Below, piece by piece: positions 42,212-50,361 of a stretch of 64,000 nucleotides of DNA; position 1 is the stretch's first letter; the number at the start of each line of letters is the position of its first letter. The notes under the pieces are model-generated. The model had not been told where the DNA came from. It made no database searches and saw nothing but the letters and a program-made list of their open reading frames with translations. Both the position numbers and the translations under genes were made by a program. The stretch is from SLQH01 sp964612995 (GTDB lineage: Bacteria > Planctomycetota > UBA11346). The DNA lies in assembly GCA_964612995.1 (NCBI GenBank), contig CAZTGE010000002.1, positions 49,019 to 113,018 of the forward strand. Reading direction: 5' to 3'.

Positions 42212-42410
42212 CAAAGGGGGTGCCCCCCCTTTGGTTCCCTCGGGTCGCATCGGCTTCGCCTTGCTCGCGGGCTCGGTCGGGGTTCGCGGCCTGCGGCCGC
42301 GTTTCCGGCGGTCGCTTCGCTCCCATTGTAGCCGGAAAGCACCCCTCTGTCGCCCGGTCGCCCGGTCGCCCGGCCAGGCCTGGTCGGGCTCCGGCGGGCG
42401 TGGGCTCGCT
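42212..42410. repeat. Intergenic repeat copy with terminator-like hairpin (dksA-like/ispF gap)
   Basis: The gap between the convergent DksA-like and ispF genes begins with a 9-bp stem caaaggggg/ccccctttg (42212-42233), suited to ending both transcripts. A 22-bp block identical to 18899-18920 follows at 42246-42267, then a gcggcctgcggccgc segment like that at 58487-58500. The 8-mer gcccggtc is repeated (42352-42375) and cctggtcgggct (42379-42390) is shared with the copy at 18949. Confidence 0.6.
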
Positions 42411-42441
42411 TCGGCTCGCCCTTGCTCGTCGGGTGGGGCGG

Positions 42442-42927
42442 TCAGCGGTGGAGGAGCAGGATGGCGGCTTGGGCTTCGATGGCGGTGCCGGCGCCGGTGG
42501 CGTCGCAGCGTTCCTTGGTGCGGGCTTTGAGGCCGACTGCGTCGGGGGGGAGATCGAGGAAGGTGGCGAGGGCCGTGCGCATCGCGGGTTTGTGCGCGGC
42601 GAGGCGGGGGCGTTGGGCGATGATGTTGATGTCGCAATTGCCGGGGCGGTAGCCGCGCGCGGTGGCCAGGGCGAGGGCGTGGGCGAGGAAGTCGGTCGAG
42701 TCGCGCTCGGCGTTGGCGGGGTCGGTGTCCGGGAACAGTTCGCCGATGTCGCCGGCCGCGAGGGCGCCGAGGATGGCGTCGGTCAGGGCGTGGAGGACCA
42801 CGTCGCCGTCGCTGTGGGCCACGCTGGCCAGGTCGCAGGGCACCAGGACGCCAGCGAGGACCAAGCCCGCGCCGGGCCGGTCCTCGAGCCGGTGGATGTC
42901 ATAGCCGATGCCGATGCGCGGGCTCAT
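42442..42927 (-). CDS. ispF: 2-C-methyl-D-erythritol 2,4-cyclodiphosphate synthase
   Basis: Converts CDP-ME 2-phosphate to MEcPP in the non-mevalonate isoprenoid pathway. The 161-residue protein has every hallmark: RIGIGYDIHRLEDR with the zinc ligands Asp and His, AHSDGDVVLHALTDAILGA, GDIGELFPDTD, NCDINIIAQRPRL and the C-terminal KARTKERCDATGAGTAIEAQ. It is not fused to IspD. It lies 57 bp downstream of gcvH on the same strand. Confidence 0.96.
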   Translation of the reverse strand: MSPRIGIGYDIHRLEDRPGAGLVLAGVLVPCDLASVAHSDGDVVLHALTDAILGALAAGDIGELFPDTDPANAERDSTDFLAHALALATARGYRPGNCDINIIAQRPRLAAHKPAMRTALATFLDLPPDAVGLKARTKERCDATGAGTAIEAQAAILLLHR

Positions 42928-42984
42928 GGCTGCCGTGCCCGGTCGGTGTCGGCGCCGGGATGCGGCGCGCGTGAGCCGTGCATC

Positions 42985-43356
42985 TCAGCCTTCGGCGATG
43001 CGGGCCTCATAGTCCGCCGTGGTGAGCAGGCCGGCGGTGGGTTCGCCGCTGCTGGGGGTCACGCGGACGAACCAGCCCTTGCCGAGCGGGTCCTGGTTGG
43101 CCAGTTCGGGTTGGCCCTCCAGCTCTTCGTTGACTGCGGCCACGGTGCCGTCGACCGGGGCATAGAAGTCGTTGACCGATTTGACCGACTCGATCTCGGC
43201 CATCGGCTGGCCGCGGGTCACCGCGTCGCCGACCTTGGGCAGTTCGACGTGGATGATCTCACCGATCTCCTCGGCGGCGTGCTGTGAGAGCCCGATGACG
43301 ACCTGGTCGCCGTCTACCGACGCCCATTCGTGACTCTCCGTGTAGTAGCGGTCCAT
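42985..43356 (-). CDS. gcvH: Glycine cleavage system H protein
   Basis: The lipoyl-carrier protein that shuttles the aminomethyl group between the P, T and L proteins of glycine cleavage. 123 residues; the lipoyl lysine is in EIESVKSVNDFYAPVDG (about residue 60), and it starts YYTESHEWASVDGDQVVIGL. The ATG at 43356 follows a strong ribosome-binding site (ggagagg). The other gcv genes are not in the window. The kinase at 43595 is divergent. Confidence 0.95.
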   Translation of the reverse strand: MDRYYTESHEWASVDGDQVVIGLSQHAAEEIGEIIHVELPKVGDAVTRGQPMAEIESVKSVNDFYAPVDGTVAAVNEELEGQPELANQDPLGKGWFVRVTPSSGEPTAGLLTTADYEARIAEG

Positions 43357-43594
43357 GGCTATCCCTCTCCGTTGGTGCGTCCGGCCGAGGATGGGTCGGA
43401 CCGCGGGTCGTGCAAGCCGCAGCAGGCGGGGCGTTGCTTCGCCATGTGGCCGCAGCAAGCTCCGGATCGGCCGTCACTTGGCGGGGATGGTGTCCGACTG
43501 TGTCATGGTCTGGGTGGGCCATGCGAGGGCGCTGTCTTTCAGGCCGAGGCGCACCTGCCTATGATCGGACCCCCACCTCTCGGACAGGTTTCTG

Positions 43595-44824
43595 ATGGAC
43601 GACGATTTCCGGTACGGCCAGTTGGCGATCGAAGGGCGCTTGATCACGCCCGAGCAGTTCGACAACTGCATGACCAAGGTCAAGCAGACCGAGTCGTCGT
43701 TGTCTCAGGTGCTGGTCGACGAGGGCATCATCGACCAGACCACCTCCGACCGGCTCAACAAGGCGCTCAAGCGGATCCTGCGCGACGAGCGCGTCCGCAG
43801 TGAAGGGGGGCTGCTGGCGAACAAACAGGTCGGCGGCTACAAGCTGCTGCGTCGTATCGGCGAGGGTGGCATGGGCGAGGTCTACCTCGCCGAGCAGTTG
43901 ACCATGCATCGCCAGGTGGCGTTGAAGATCCTCCACGACAAGTGGGTCGATGACGAGGAGTTCCGCAAGCGCTTCCTGCTCGAGGCCCGGGCCGCGGGCA
44001 AGCTCTCGCACCAGAACCTGATCCAGGTCTACGACGTCTCCAAGTACCAGGGCAAGTACTACTTCGCGATGGAGTACATCGACGGCGTGACCGTCGAGGA
44101 TCTGATCCGTCACGAGGGCAAGCTGGAGCTCGAGCGCATCGTCGACATCTCCCTGCAGGTCTGCAACGCGCTCAACTACCTGTCGCACAACGGCATCGTC
44201 CACCGCGACATCAAGCCGGCGAACATCATGATCACCAAGGACGGGATCTGCAAACTCGGCGACTTCGGCTTCATCCAGAACGTCTACGACGCCGAGCTGA
44301 TGCAGGAGGGCACCACCCTCGGCACGCCGGACTACATCTCGCCCGAGCAGGCGCGCGGCGAGCGCAATCTCGATGTGCGCAGCGACATCTACTCCCTGGG
44401 TGCGAGCATCTTCCACATGCTTGCGGGTGCGCCGCTGTTCGAGGGCTCCTGCAGCAAGGTGATGCGCGATCATATCGAGTCGCAGCCGCCTGATCTGCGT
44501 CAGCTGCGTGAAGGCACCCCGGCCGAGCTGGTGCGCATCCTCCAGCGGATGCTGGCCAAGGATCCGATCGATCGCTACCAGTCGGCCGAGGATCTGATCC
44601 GCGACCTGGAGATGCTCAAGATCGACCAGGCGGCCCATGCCGGCGACCTGCCGAGCACCCGCAGCCAGATCCTCCATGTGATCTCGGCCGAGAAGGAGCG
44701 CATCACCCAGCTCGAACTGGAGCTCGCCCGCTGGCGCGGCCGCTGTCACGCCCTCGTCTGGTGCGCAGGTGTCGGCTGGGCCGCGGTTGCCGCCGCCATC
44801 GCCTACACTATGATGACCTCGTGA
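43595..44824 (+). CDS. Membrane-anchored Hanks-type Ser/Thr kinase
   Basis: A 409-residue kinase. An N-terminal helical module of 75 residues (FRYGQLAIEGRLITPEQFDN to RLNKALKRIL) resembles that of the kinase at 30634. The kinase core (about 83-345) has GEGGMGEVY, VALKIL, HRDIKPANIMI, a true DFG and GTPDYISPEQARG. A helical stretch (AEKERITQLELELARWRGRC) precedes one C-terminal membrane segment (LVWCAGVGWAAVAAAIAYTM), so it is tail-anchored with the kinase in the cytoplasm. It is 7 bp upstream of the FHA-GAF-cyclase gene, and phospho-dependent FHA binding makes that a likely partner. Confidence 0.9.
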   Translation: MDDDFRYGQLAIEGRLITPEQFDNCMTKVKQTESSLSQVLVDEGIIDQTTSDRLNKALKRILRDERVRSEGGLLANKQVGGYKLLRRIGEGGMGEVYLAEQLTMHRQVALKILHDKWVDDEEFRKRFLLEARAAGKLSHQNLIQVYDVSKYQGKYYFAMEYIDGVTVEDLIRHEGKLELERIVDISLQVCNALNYLSHNGIVHRDIKPANIMITKDGICKLGDFGFIQNVYDAELMQEGTTLGTPDYISPEQARGERNLDVRSDIYSLGASIFHMLAGAPLFEGSCSKVMRDHIESQPPDLRQLREGTPAELVRILQRMLAKDPIDRYQSAEDLIRDLEMLKIDQAAHAGDLPSTRSQILHVISAEKERITQLELELARWRGRCHALVWCAGVGWAAVAAAIAYTMMTS

Positions 44825-44831
44825 CCTTCGC

Positions 44832-46808
44832 ATGGAAACGGATCGCGAAGTAACGTCGTCCGGCGCACAGCGAGGCTCGAGGGGTCAAGCCACGATGTTC
44901 GAACTGGTGTTCCTGAGCGGTGCGCGGGCGGGGGCGATTCTCGAGGTCCGCGGCGTGATGGGATCGGGCCGGCATCCCGAGTGCGACATCGAGGTCCCCG
45001 ACCTCAATGTCAGCCGCAACCATTCACGTTTCGAGTTCGATGGCACCCGGCTGCAGTTGATCGACAACGGCTCGTCCAACGGCACCTTCGTCAACGAGCA
45101 GCGGATCGGCGAATGCACGCTGCACCACGGCGACATCGTGCGCATGGGCGAGACGCGGATCCGCGTCCAGCGCCGCGTCGGGTCGGGGGATTCGTCGAGC
45201 CATTTCAACAGTTCGTCGGTCTTCGGCTTCAACGAGTCGGCCTCGGACCTCTCGCAGTCGATGTCGATGTCGATGCTCCAGGCGCCGTCGGTCGGCGCCG
45301 AGGATCTCCAGGACGTGACCCAACGCCTCAACGTGATCATCTGGGTCGCCGAAGCGCTGGCGACGATCACCAAGCTCGACGATCTCTTCGGCCAGGTGCT
45401 CGACACGCTGTTCGAGGTCTTCCCCCAGGCCGAGCGCGGCTTCCTCATCCTCGGCGACAAGTGGGACGAGCTGCAGGCGCGGGCGGTACGCAGCCGCAAG
45501 GGCGGCATCCGCACCGGCGATCGGATGGAGGTCTCCTCGAGTCTCTGCCGCGAGGCCTTGCGGCGCAAAGAGGTGATCATCTACACCGAGGGCGGGCGCA
45601 CCGACTTCGACCAGGGGATGTCATTGGTCTCGCTGAACATCCGCAGCGCGATGGTCGTGCCGTTGATGGTCAAGGAGGAGGTGCTCGGGCTGCTGGTGAT
45701 CGATACCCCCGACCGCCGTCGCTCCTTCACCCAGAGCGACATGGAGCTGGCCGCCGCGGTCTGCCGTCAGATCGCGATCGCGATCAAGAATGCGATGCTG
45801 GTCGAAGAGGTCGAGATCCAGACCCGGACGCGGCAGAACCTGGTCCGCTTCCTCCCGCGGCCGGTGGTCGACCAGGCGCTCGACGGGCACATCGACCTCG
45901 CGCTCGGCGGCAGCACCTGCCGCGGCACCATCTTCTTCGCCGACGTCATCGGCTTCACCCGGATGGTCGAGGCCATGCCGCCGGAGCAGGTCATCTCGAT
46001 GATGAACGCCTTCTTCGATCGCATGGTGCCCTGCATCGAGCGCGAGAACGGTGCGATCGACAAGTTCATGGGCGACTGCATCATGGCCTTCTGGGGCATC
46101 CCCTTCAGCACCCAGGATTCCTCGCAGAGCAGTGTCGCTGCCGGCCTGGCGATGCAGAACGTGCTCTGGGGCCTGAACGGCAGCATGGCGAGCAAGGGCC
46201 GCCCAGCGATCACCATGGGCGTGGGCATGGTCACCGGCCAGGTGGTCGCCGGTAACATCGGTTCCAACGACCGGGTCGAATACACCGTGTTGGGCAACAC
46301 CGTCAACACGGCCATGCGGATCCAGAGTCAGGCCTGTGCCGACCAGGTCCTGCTCGGTGACGGAACCTGGGAAGACGTGCGCTCGCAGGTGTTCGGTGTG
46401 CGCATGCCCTCGGTACAGGTGAAGAACAAGGTCGAGCCCGTGAACACCTTCAGCGCCCGCGGGCTCCAGGTCGCTGGCGGCGAGCTGATGCTGCACATCC
46501 CGGTGCGGGTGGGCGAGCACCGCGGACTGTTGCTGCGGCGCCTCGCCGACGGCGATTTCATCCTCATGCACGATCCCGAGCACGATGTCACCGGGCAGCC
46601 CCTGGTCGGCGATCTGGTCGAGATGCCGCCGCTCGCGTGCGGCACCATCGATACCAGCAGCATGCTGCCCGAACAACATATCGACGGTGGCCTGCGCCGT
46701 AGCCAGATCAGCGTGGCGGATTCCTCGCTCGCCGGCCTGCTCGGCTCCACGCCGCTCGATTGCCCCCACGACTGGGATCAGATGCGCCGTGGACAGACCC
46801 GCGACTGA
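44832..46808 (+). CDS. FHA-GAF-class III adenylate/guanylate cyclase
   Basis: A 658-residue signalling protein. The FHA domain (about 22-115) has GSGRHPECDIEVPDLNVSRN and IDNGSSNGTFVNEQR, for phosphothreonine binding. A GAF domain follows (about 165-325: ALATITKLDDLFGQVLDTLF to MELAAAVCRQIAIAIKNAML). The cyclase homology domain (about 355-530) has the metal-binding Asp residues in IFFADVIGFTRM and DKFMGDCIMAFWG, and NDRVEYTVLGNTVNTAMRIQ with the transition-state Asn and Arg. A C-terminal domain of about 110 residues is beta-rich and unassigned. No membrane segment is visible. It probably makes cAMP under control of the upstream kinase. The ATG at 44895 is an alternative start. Confidence 0.9.
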   Translation: METDREVTSSGAQRGSRGQATMFELVFLSGARAGAILEVRGVMGSGRHPECDIEVPDLNVSRNHSRFEFDGTRLQLIDNGSSNGTFVNEQRIGECTLHHGDIVRMGETRIRVQRRVGSGDSSSHFNSSSVFGFNESASDLSQSMSMSMLQAPSVGAEDLQDVTQRLNVIIWVAEALATITKLDDLFGQVLDTLFEVFPQAERGFLILGDKWDELQARAVRSRKGGIRTGDRMEVSSSLCREALRRKEVIIYTEGGRTDFDQGMSLVSLNIRSAMVVPLMVKEEVLGLLVIDTPDRRRSFTQSDMELAAAVCRQIAIAIKNAMLVEEVEIQTRTRQNLVRFLPRPVVDQALDGHIDLALGGSTCRGTIFFADVIGFTRMVEAMPPEQVISMMNAFFDRMVPCIERENGAIDKFMGDCIMAFWGIPFSTQDSSQSSVAAGLAMQNVLWGLNGSMASKGRPAITMGVGMVTGQVVAGNIGSNDRVEYTVLGNTVNTAMRIQSQACADQVLLGDGTWEDVRSQVFGVRMPSVQVKNKVEPVNTFSARGLQVAGGELMLHIPVRVGEHRGLLLRRLADGDFILMHDPEHDVTGQPLVGDLVEMPPLACGTIDTSSMLPEQHIDGGLRRSQISVADSSLAGLLGSTPLDCPHDWDQMRRGQTRD

Positions 46809-46882
46809 CTCCCGCGTGGGCCGGTCCCCTGGCATTCTCGTGTGGACCCCTACGCTGTGTGGCTCCACCCCAGGAGCAGCAC

Positions 46883-48460
46883 ATGAGCAAGCGTCCGGTA
46901 TGTCTGATCATCCGCGATGGCTACGGCTACAACGAGGACAGCGAAGGCAACGCGGTGGCTGCGGCCACCACTCCCAACAACGATCGTTACGTCGCAAAGT
47001 ACCCGACCACCCTGCTGGATTGCAGCGGCGAAGCGGTCGGTCTGCCCGAGGGCTATCAGGGCTCCTCCGAGGTCGGCCATCTCAACATGGGTGCCGCACG
47101 GATCGTGATCCAGGAGCTCAAGCGCATCGATGACGGCCTCGCCTCGGGCCGGCTGTTCGAGCGCAAGCAGTGGCGTGACCTGATCGCGGCCTGGAAACGC
47201 GATGGCGGGCGGCTCCACCTCTTCGGCCTGCTGCAGGACGAAGGCGTCCACGCGCACCAGGAACACCTGTTCAAGGTCATCCGCCGGGCCCGGTCGGAGC
47301 ATCCCGCCGGCGAGATCATCTGCCATCCTTTCCTCGACGGCCGCGACACCCCGCCGCGCTCGTCGCTCGAATACCTGCCCAAGTTGCAGCTGGTGCTCGA
47401 CGAGGTCGGCAAGGCCCGCATCGGTACCTGCATGGGCCGTTATTTCGCCATGGACCGGGCGCGCCAGTGGGCCCTGACCGACAAGGCCTACAATTGCATC
47501 GTCGATGCCGAGGGGCGTTCGGCGGGCGATGCGCAGACCGCGGTCCAGGAGAGCTACGACAAGGATCGCACCCCCGATGGCAACGAGATGGGCGACGAGT
47601 ACATCCCGCCCTACGTCATCGGCGACTACGACGGCGTCCGCGATGGCGACGTGGTGATGCACACCAACTACCGTCAGGACCGCGCGATCCAGCTGGCCCA
47701 GGCCTTCGTCCGCGACGATTACCCGGGCGAACGGCATCGGCGTCCGCAGGTCGCCTTCCTCGGCCTGACCCGCTATTACAACGGCTTCGAAGACTACCTG
47801 CTCGGCAGCGACGAGGGCAGCGAAGACGACGGCTTCATGCCCAACCTCGTCGGCGAGGTCGTCAGCAAGGCGGGCATGAAACAGCTGCGCATCGCCGAGA
47901 CGCAGAAGTTCCGCCATGTGACCTCGTTCTTCAACGGCAAGTCGACCGATCCCTTCCCCGGCGAGGAGCAGGTCGAGGTGCCCAGCCGCTTCGATCCCGC
48001 GCTCTTCGCCGACCATCCGGAGATGGACGCCTACACGGTGACCGATCGCCTGTTGGCGATCCTCGACGAGCAGCCCGATGCCTATGACCTGATCGTGGTC
48101 AACTTCGCGAACTGCGACATGGTCGGTCATACCGGCGTGTTCGCGGCGGCCCAGCGTGCCTGTGAGGTGGTCGATGAATGCGTCGGCCGGGTGGTCGAGC
48201 GGATCCTCGAACTCGACGGCCACGTGCTGCTCAGCGCCGACCACGGCAACGCGGAGCAGATGCTCGACGCGCAGACCCACAAGATCAAGACCAGCCACTC
48301 CTGCAATCCGGTGCTCTGCAGCTACATCGCCCGCGACGCTGCCGGCAAGCAGCTGATCAAGCGTGGCAAGCTCAGCGATCTGGGCCTGACCGCGGTCAAG
48401 CTGCTCGGTCTCGAGCCGCCTGCGGACATGACCGCCGACTGCCTGATCGAAGGCCTGTAG
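46883..48460 (+). CDS. gpmI: 2,3-bisphosphoglycerate-independent phosphoglycerate mutase
   Basis: Interconverts 3- and 2-phosphoglycerate in glycolysis and gluconeogenesis, using two Mn2+ ions and a phosphoserine. The 525-residue protein opens RPVCLIIRDGYGYNEDSEGN, and the nucleophile serine is in GYQGSSEVGHLNMGAAR. It then has HLFGLLQDEGVHAHQEHLF, HPFLDGRDTPPRSS, GRYFAMDRA, TNYRQDRA, NFANCDMVGHTGVF and LLSADHGNAEQM, all metal-ligand or substrate motifs of GpmI. The ATG follows caggagc. It is a separate transcript from the cyclase gene or loosely linked, with a 74-bp gap. Confidence 0.96.
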   Translation: MSKRPVCLIIRDGYGYNEDSEGNAVAAATTPNNDRYVAKYPTTLLDCSGEAVGLPEGYQGSSEVGHLNMGAARIVIQELKRIDDGLASGRLFERKQWRDLIAAWKRDGGRLHLFGLLQDEGVHAHQEHLFKVIRRARSEHPAGEIICHPFLDGRDTPPRSSLEYLPKLQLVLDEVGKARIGTCMGRYFAMDRARQWALTDKAYNCIVDAEGRSAGDAQTAVQESYDKDRTPDGNEMGDEYIPPYVIGDYDGVRDGDVVMHTNYRQDRAIQLAQAFVRDDYPGERHRRPQVAFLGLTRYYNGFEDYLLGSDEGSEDDGFMPNLVGEVVSKAGMKQLRIAETQKFRHVTSFFNGKSTDPFPGEEQVEVPSRFDPALFADHPEMDAYTVTDRLLAILDEQPDAYDLIVVNFANCDMVGHTGVFAAAQRACEVVDECVGRVVERILELDGHVLLSADHGNAEQMLDAQTHKIKTSHSCNPVLCSYIARDAAGKQLIKRGKLSDLGLTAVKLLGLEPPADMTADCLIEGL

Positions 48461-48474
48461 CCTACCGGCGATGC

Positions 48475-48559
48475 CAGGGCCAATCAAAGCTCGGGACACC
48501 TTGTTTCCATGCCGAGCTGGTGCTCGGCGCTCCCAGGGGCCGGGCTTTGAGCGGTCCTG
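48475..48559. mobile_element. 85-bp MITE-like element with 10-bp target-site duplication
   Basis: Inverted ends of 20 bp (48475-48494, cagggccaatcaaagctcgg; 48540-48559, ccgggctttgagcggtcctg) pair with about four or five mismatches. The element is flanked immediately by perfect 10-bp direct repeats, ccggcgatgc, at 48465-48474 and 48560-48569. No coding capacity. A related 163-bp element is at 56874-57036 with the same end sequence. It lies between the convergent gpmI and flavoprotein genes. Confidence 0.7.
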
Positions 48560-48585
48560 CCGGCGATGCGGTTGCGCAGCGTTCC

Positions 48586-49770
48586 TCAGCCCTGCGCGGC
48601 CGCCTCGCCGGCGATCCAGCCGGTGGTGAAACAGCCCTGCAGCAGATAGCCGCCGGTCGGTGCCTCCCAGTCGAGCATTTCGCCGGCACAGAAGACCTGC
48701 GGGCGTGCGCGCAGGCGCAGGTCGTCGTCGACCGCTTCGAGCGCGAGCCCGCCCGCGCTGGAGATCGCCTCGGTCAGCGGGCGCAGCCCGGTCACCGGTA
48801 GCGGCAACCGCTTGAGCAGTGCTGCGAGCCGGGCGGGGTCGGCCGGCACGGGCGCACTCGCGCACTCGCGCAGCAGCGCGGAAACGGGCGCATCGAGGCG
48901 CAGACAGCGCTTGAGATGGGTGGCCAGCGAGCGGCTTGCGCGCGGGCGCGCGAGTCGCCGGGCGACAGCCGCCACATCCAGATCCGGCTGGCAGTCCAGG
49001 TGCAGGGCGACCGTCTGGGTATCCAGCGCCGCACGTAGCGCCGGAATCAGACGGTAGACCGCCGTGCCTTCGAGGCCATGGCGGGTGCAGATCAGGTTGC
49101 CGCGACTGCGATGATCAGTCAGGTGCAGCGCGGTGTTGCGCAAGGGGGTGCCGGCGTGCCGCGCCAGCAGTTGCGGATCGAGCGCCAGGTCGATCCCGCA
49201 GTTGGCCGGGCGCAGATCGCGCACCGGCAACCCGGCCGCCCGGAGCGCTGCGACCCAGGCGCCATCGCTGCCGGTGCCCGGCCAGCTGCCGCCGCCGCAG
49301 GCGAGCACGCAGACCCGGGGTTCGAGCGTGCGGATGCCCGCCGGCGTGCTGCAGCGCACCCGGCCGGCTGCGTCCCAGCCGACGAAGCGGTGACCGGACC
49401 GCAGCTCCAGCCCGGCCGCCTCCAGCCGTTCGAGCCAACGGACACACAGCGCGATCCCCGCGGTCTCGTCGAGCAGCAGCTTGTGGCCGTTGCCGCGCCA
49501 GGGGGTGACGCCGAGCCCATCGGCCCACGCGCACAGCGCTCTGGGGCCGAAGCGTGCGAGCCAGGTGGCGAAGCGGCCGGCGGCTGCGCCATAGCTCGCG
49601 GCGAGGTGCGGATCGGCGGTGGTGAGATTGAGGCTCCCGCGCGCAGCGACCTGCAGCTTGCGCGCACAGCGCTCTCCGGCTTCACACAGCTGTACCCGGG
49701 CACCCGCGGTCAGCAGCCGTTCTGCCGCCATCAGCCCTGCCGGGCCACCGCCGAAGACCAGGGCGTCCAT
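48586..49770 (-). CDS. HI0933-like FAD-dependent flavoprotein
   Basis: A 394-residue flavoprotein of the HI0933/YhiN-like group. It has the FAD-binding ADP loop FGGGPAGLMAAERLL at the N-terminus, then ARKLQVAARGSLNLTTADP (family motif), VLACGGGSWPGTGSDGAWV, and the C-terminal GLRPLTEAISSAGGLALEAV and LDWEAPTGGYLLQGCFTTGWIAG flavin-contact segments. The substrate is unknown. The ATG at 49770 begins at the Rossmann strand. It is divergent from arfB. Confidence 0.87.
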   Translation of the reverse strand: MDALVFGGGPAGLMAAERLLTAGARVQLCEAGERCARKLQVAARGSLNLTTADPHLAASYGAAAGRFATWLARFGPRALCAWADGLGVTPWRGNGHKLLLDETAGIALCVRWLERLEAAGLELRSGHRFVGWDAAGRVRCSTPAGIRTLEPRVCVLACGGGSWPGTGSDGAWVAALRAAGLPVRDLRPANCGIDLALDPQLLARHAGTPLRNTALHLTDHRSRGNLICTRHGLEGTAVYRLIPALRAALDTQTVALHLDCQPDLDVAAVARRLARPRASRSLATHLKRCLRLDAPVSALLRECASAPVPADPARLAALLKRLPLPVTGLRPLTEAISSAGGLALEAVDDDLRLRARPQVFCAGEMLDWEAPTGGYLLQGCFTTGWIAGEAAAQG

Positions 49771-49893
49771 CGCCGCGATGCTGCCGTTGCCGCTGGCGGA
49801 GCAATGCCCGAACCGCTCCGAGTTGCCGCCGGCTCTGGGCCCGGCCCGCCGAAGCGGGTTTGAAAACCGCGCTCGCCTTCGAGACTCGGGGAT

Positions 49894-50334
49894 ATGGACG
49901 CGAACACGAGTGGATGGATCGAGTTGGCCCCGGGCATCCGGGTGCGGCGCGAGCGGCTGGTGTTCACGGCCGCACGTGGCGGCGGGCCGGGCGGCCAGCA
50001 CGCGAACACCACCGACAGCCGAGTGGTGTTGCACCTGCGCCTGGCCGATCTGGTCGGGGCCCGGCCGGATCAGCTCTCACGTGTGCGTCGCGCCGCTGGT
50101 CAACGCCTCAGCGCCGATGACACCCTGGTGATGCAGTGCGATGCCGAGCGCAGTCAGCATCGCAACCGCGAGCTGCTGCTCGAGCGATTGCGCGAGCTGG
50201 TCACCAGGGCCGCACCGCGGCCCAAGCGGCGCCGGCCGACCCGCCCCACCCGCGCCAGCGTCGAGCGGCGGCTGGAATCCAAGTCGCGGCAGAGTTCCAA
50301 GAAACAGCGTCGGCGTCAGCCGCCCGACGCCTGA
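49894..50334 (+). CDS. arfB: Alternative ribosome-rescue peptidyl-tRNA hydrolase ArfB
   Basis: Releases nascent chains from ribosomes stalled on mRNA without a stop codon. The 146-residue protein has the catalytic GGQ in AARGGGPGGQHANTTDSRVV. It then has a mid-region QRLSADDTLVMQCDAERSQH and ends in a basic tail (RRLESKSRQSSKKQRRRQ) that inserts in the empty mRNA channel. It lacks the codon-recognition domain of RF1/RF2, which fits ArfB (YaeJ). It starts a plus-strand run with the MOP-type gene 27 bp downstream. Confidence 0.92.
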   Translation: MDANTSGWIELAPGIRVRRERLVFTAARGGGPGGQHANTTDSRVVLHLRLADLVGARPDQLSRVRRAAGQRLSADDTLVMQCDAERSQHRNRELLLERLRELVTRAAPRPKRRRPTRPTRASVERRLESKSRQSSKKQRRRQPPDA

Positions 50335-50361
50335 GCCGGGTTCCGAACCCCGCCATCGCCT

